Source: a virus. From it: 21,012 nt of DNA. The stretch's first letter is position 1. Every line of letters starts with the position of its first letter. Position numbers and translations under genes: made by a program. Below the pieces are notes generated by a model. The model made no database searches. It was not told the origin of the DNA and was given only the letters and a program-made list of their open reading frames with translations. The stretch lies in the IMG/VR virus record IMGVR_UViG_3300025711_000031, positions 1-21,012 of that record; one strand, given 5' to 3'. Below are positions 20,546 to 21,012 of this stretch, one piece after another.

Positions 20546-20942
20546 TTTCAGTTCTCGCTAATTCGCTTTTAATCCAATTGATTGCATAACCTGATTCAAT
20601 TTGATGAGGTTCAAGACGCTCAAATTTATAACCCTTATCTAAAGTTAGGTCATATTTTCCTAATGCATTGGCAATCTTTCTTCCACCGCGACCAACCGCC
20701 CAAGGGCTGCCAGCAATTTCTATAAGAAGATTCAACTTCACAATATAAAAATCGAACCGCCAATTTTTGGTTGATTCGAATTGAAATTTTCGTCGATATC
20801 CAATCAGATGTTCTTCTAGCTCTTGAAATAAAGTTTCTTCAGCTTCTAAATATTTTTGAGTAGCTTTTGGCAATGGTCTGCTTTTAGATTTAGTTTTAGG
20901 TTCTTTTTTTCTTGTAAGCCAAAAATATTCTTTGTCATTCAT
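20505..20942 (-). CDS. Putative PD-(D/E)xK-like endonuclease
   Basis: 145 residues. The core NWRFDFYIVKLNLLIEIAGSPW (60-81) has Asp64 and Glu75 spaced as in phage PD-(D/E)xK nucleases (RFDF...LxxEIxG). GGRKIANALGKYDLTLDKGYKFERL follows, where typical relatives have a glycine-rich loop, a helix with a conserved Lys-Tyr, and a strand. The usual second acidic residue is Ala77 here (EIAG rather than EIEG), so activity is uncertain. Such small nucleases often lie upstream of terminases and may help DNA processing or recombination. GGAAG stands before the ATG, directly after a terminator T tract. Confidence 0.6.
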   Translation of the reverse strand: MNDKEYFWLTRKKEPKTKSKSRPLPKATQKYLEAEETLFQELEEHLIGYRRKFQFESTKNWRFDFYIVKLNLLIEIAGSPWAVGRGGRKIANALGKYDLTLDKGYKFERLEPHQIESGYAINWIKSELARTENGSDQTISSSGLD

Positions 20943-20957
20943 AGTTCTTCCATTAAA

Positions 20958-20979
20958 AAACCCACCAATTGGTGGGTTT
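20958..20979 (-). terminator. Intrinsic terminator of the upstream gene
   Basis: A perfect palindrome with arms AAACCCACC and GGTGGGTTT around AATT, followed on the minus strand by T residues. The gene it ends lies beyond the right edge. The remaining 33 bases to the edge hold no gene. Confidence 0.8.
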
Positions 20980-21012
20980 AGAATTAAAAATTTAAATCAT
21001 TTTATAGTCTGA

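Overview
The window is the head and proximal-tail part of a siphovirus-type prophage (or temperate phage). Every convincing gene lies on the minus strand, so the map reads from right to left. The AT-rich composition and the protein families (DUF2280 terminase small subunit, DUF4055 portal, Mu F-like minor head protein, gp13-like capsid, antirepressors) suggest Acinetobacter. That host assignment is inference, because no host gene, attachment site or integrase is present. Both ends lie inside the phage. The left edge cuts the frameshifted half of the tail assembly chaperone, and the right edge falls just upstream of the packaging genes. Tape measure, tail tip, lysis, replication and integration genes are outside.

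Order of transcription. Packaging (20.9-16.0 kb): PD-(D/E)xK-like nuclease, HExxH metallopeptidase, small and large terminase, portal, minor head protein. Accessory block (15.5-10.1 kb): an RnlA/RnlB (RNase LS) toxin-antitoxin pair, an exported membrane coiled-coil protein, a small HTH protein behind a repeat-rich AT-rich control region, an ORF6N antirepressor with its own promoter/operator, a structured RNA resembling the C4 antisense RNA of P1/P7, an AntA antirepressor, a roughly 40-residue membrane peptide and an unknown small protein. Head (10.0-7.2 kb): scaffold, major capsid, HeH/SAP-like protein, two head-tail connectors. Cargo pair (7.15-6.0 kb): lipoprotein and two-TM protein. Neck/tail (5.9-0 kb): HExxH protein, gp10-like neck protein, tail terminator, a second cargo pair (membrane-anchored protein and secreted amidase-6-like hydrolase), a small protein, a knob-like tail protein, tail tube, and chaperone G with its -1 frameshift extension.

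The most notable observations are these. (1) The leader of antA contains two stem-loops whose loops are exactly complementary to the antA Shine-Dalgarno region (9 nt) and start-codon region (7 nt). (2) A complete RnlAB defence module sits between the minor head protein and the scaffold. (3) The chaperone gene carries the lambda slippery heptamer GGGAAAG in the correct frame, opening a continuous reading frame to the window edge. (4) Intrinsic-terminator hairpins, several with C(UUCG)G tetraloops, punctuate most intergenic junctions of what should be one late transcript, which implies antitermination or deliberate attenuation.

Most calls come from recognising protein families and motifs by eye. 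No database search was run.
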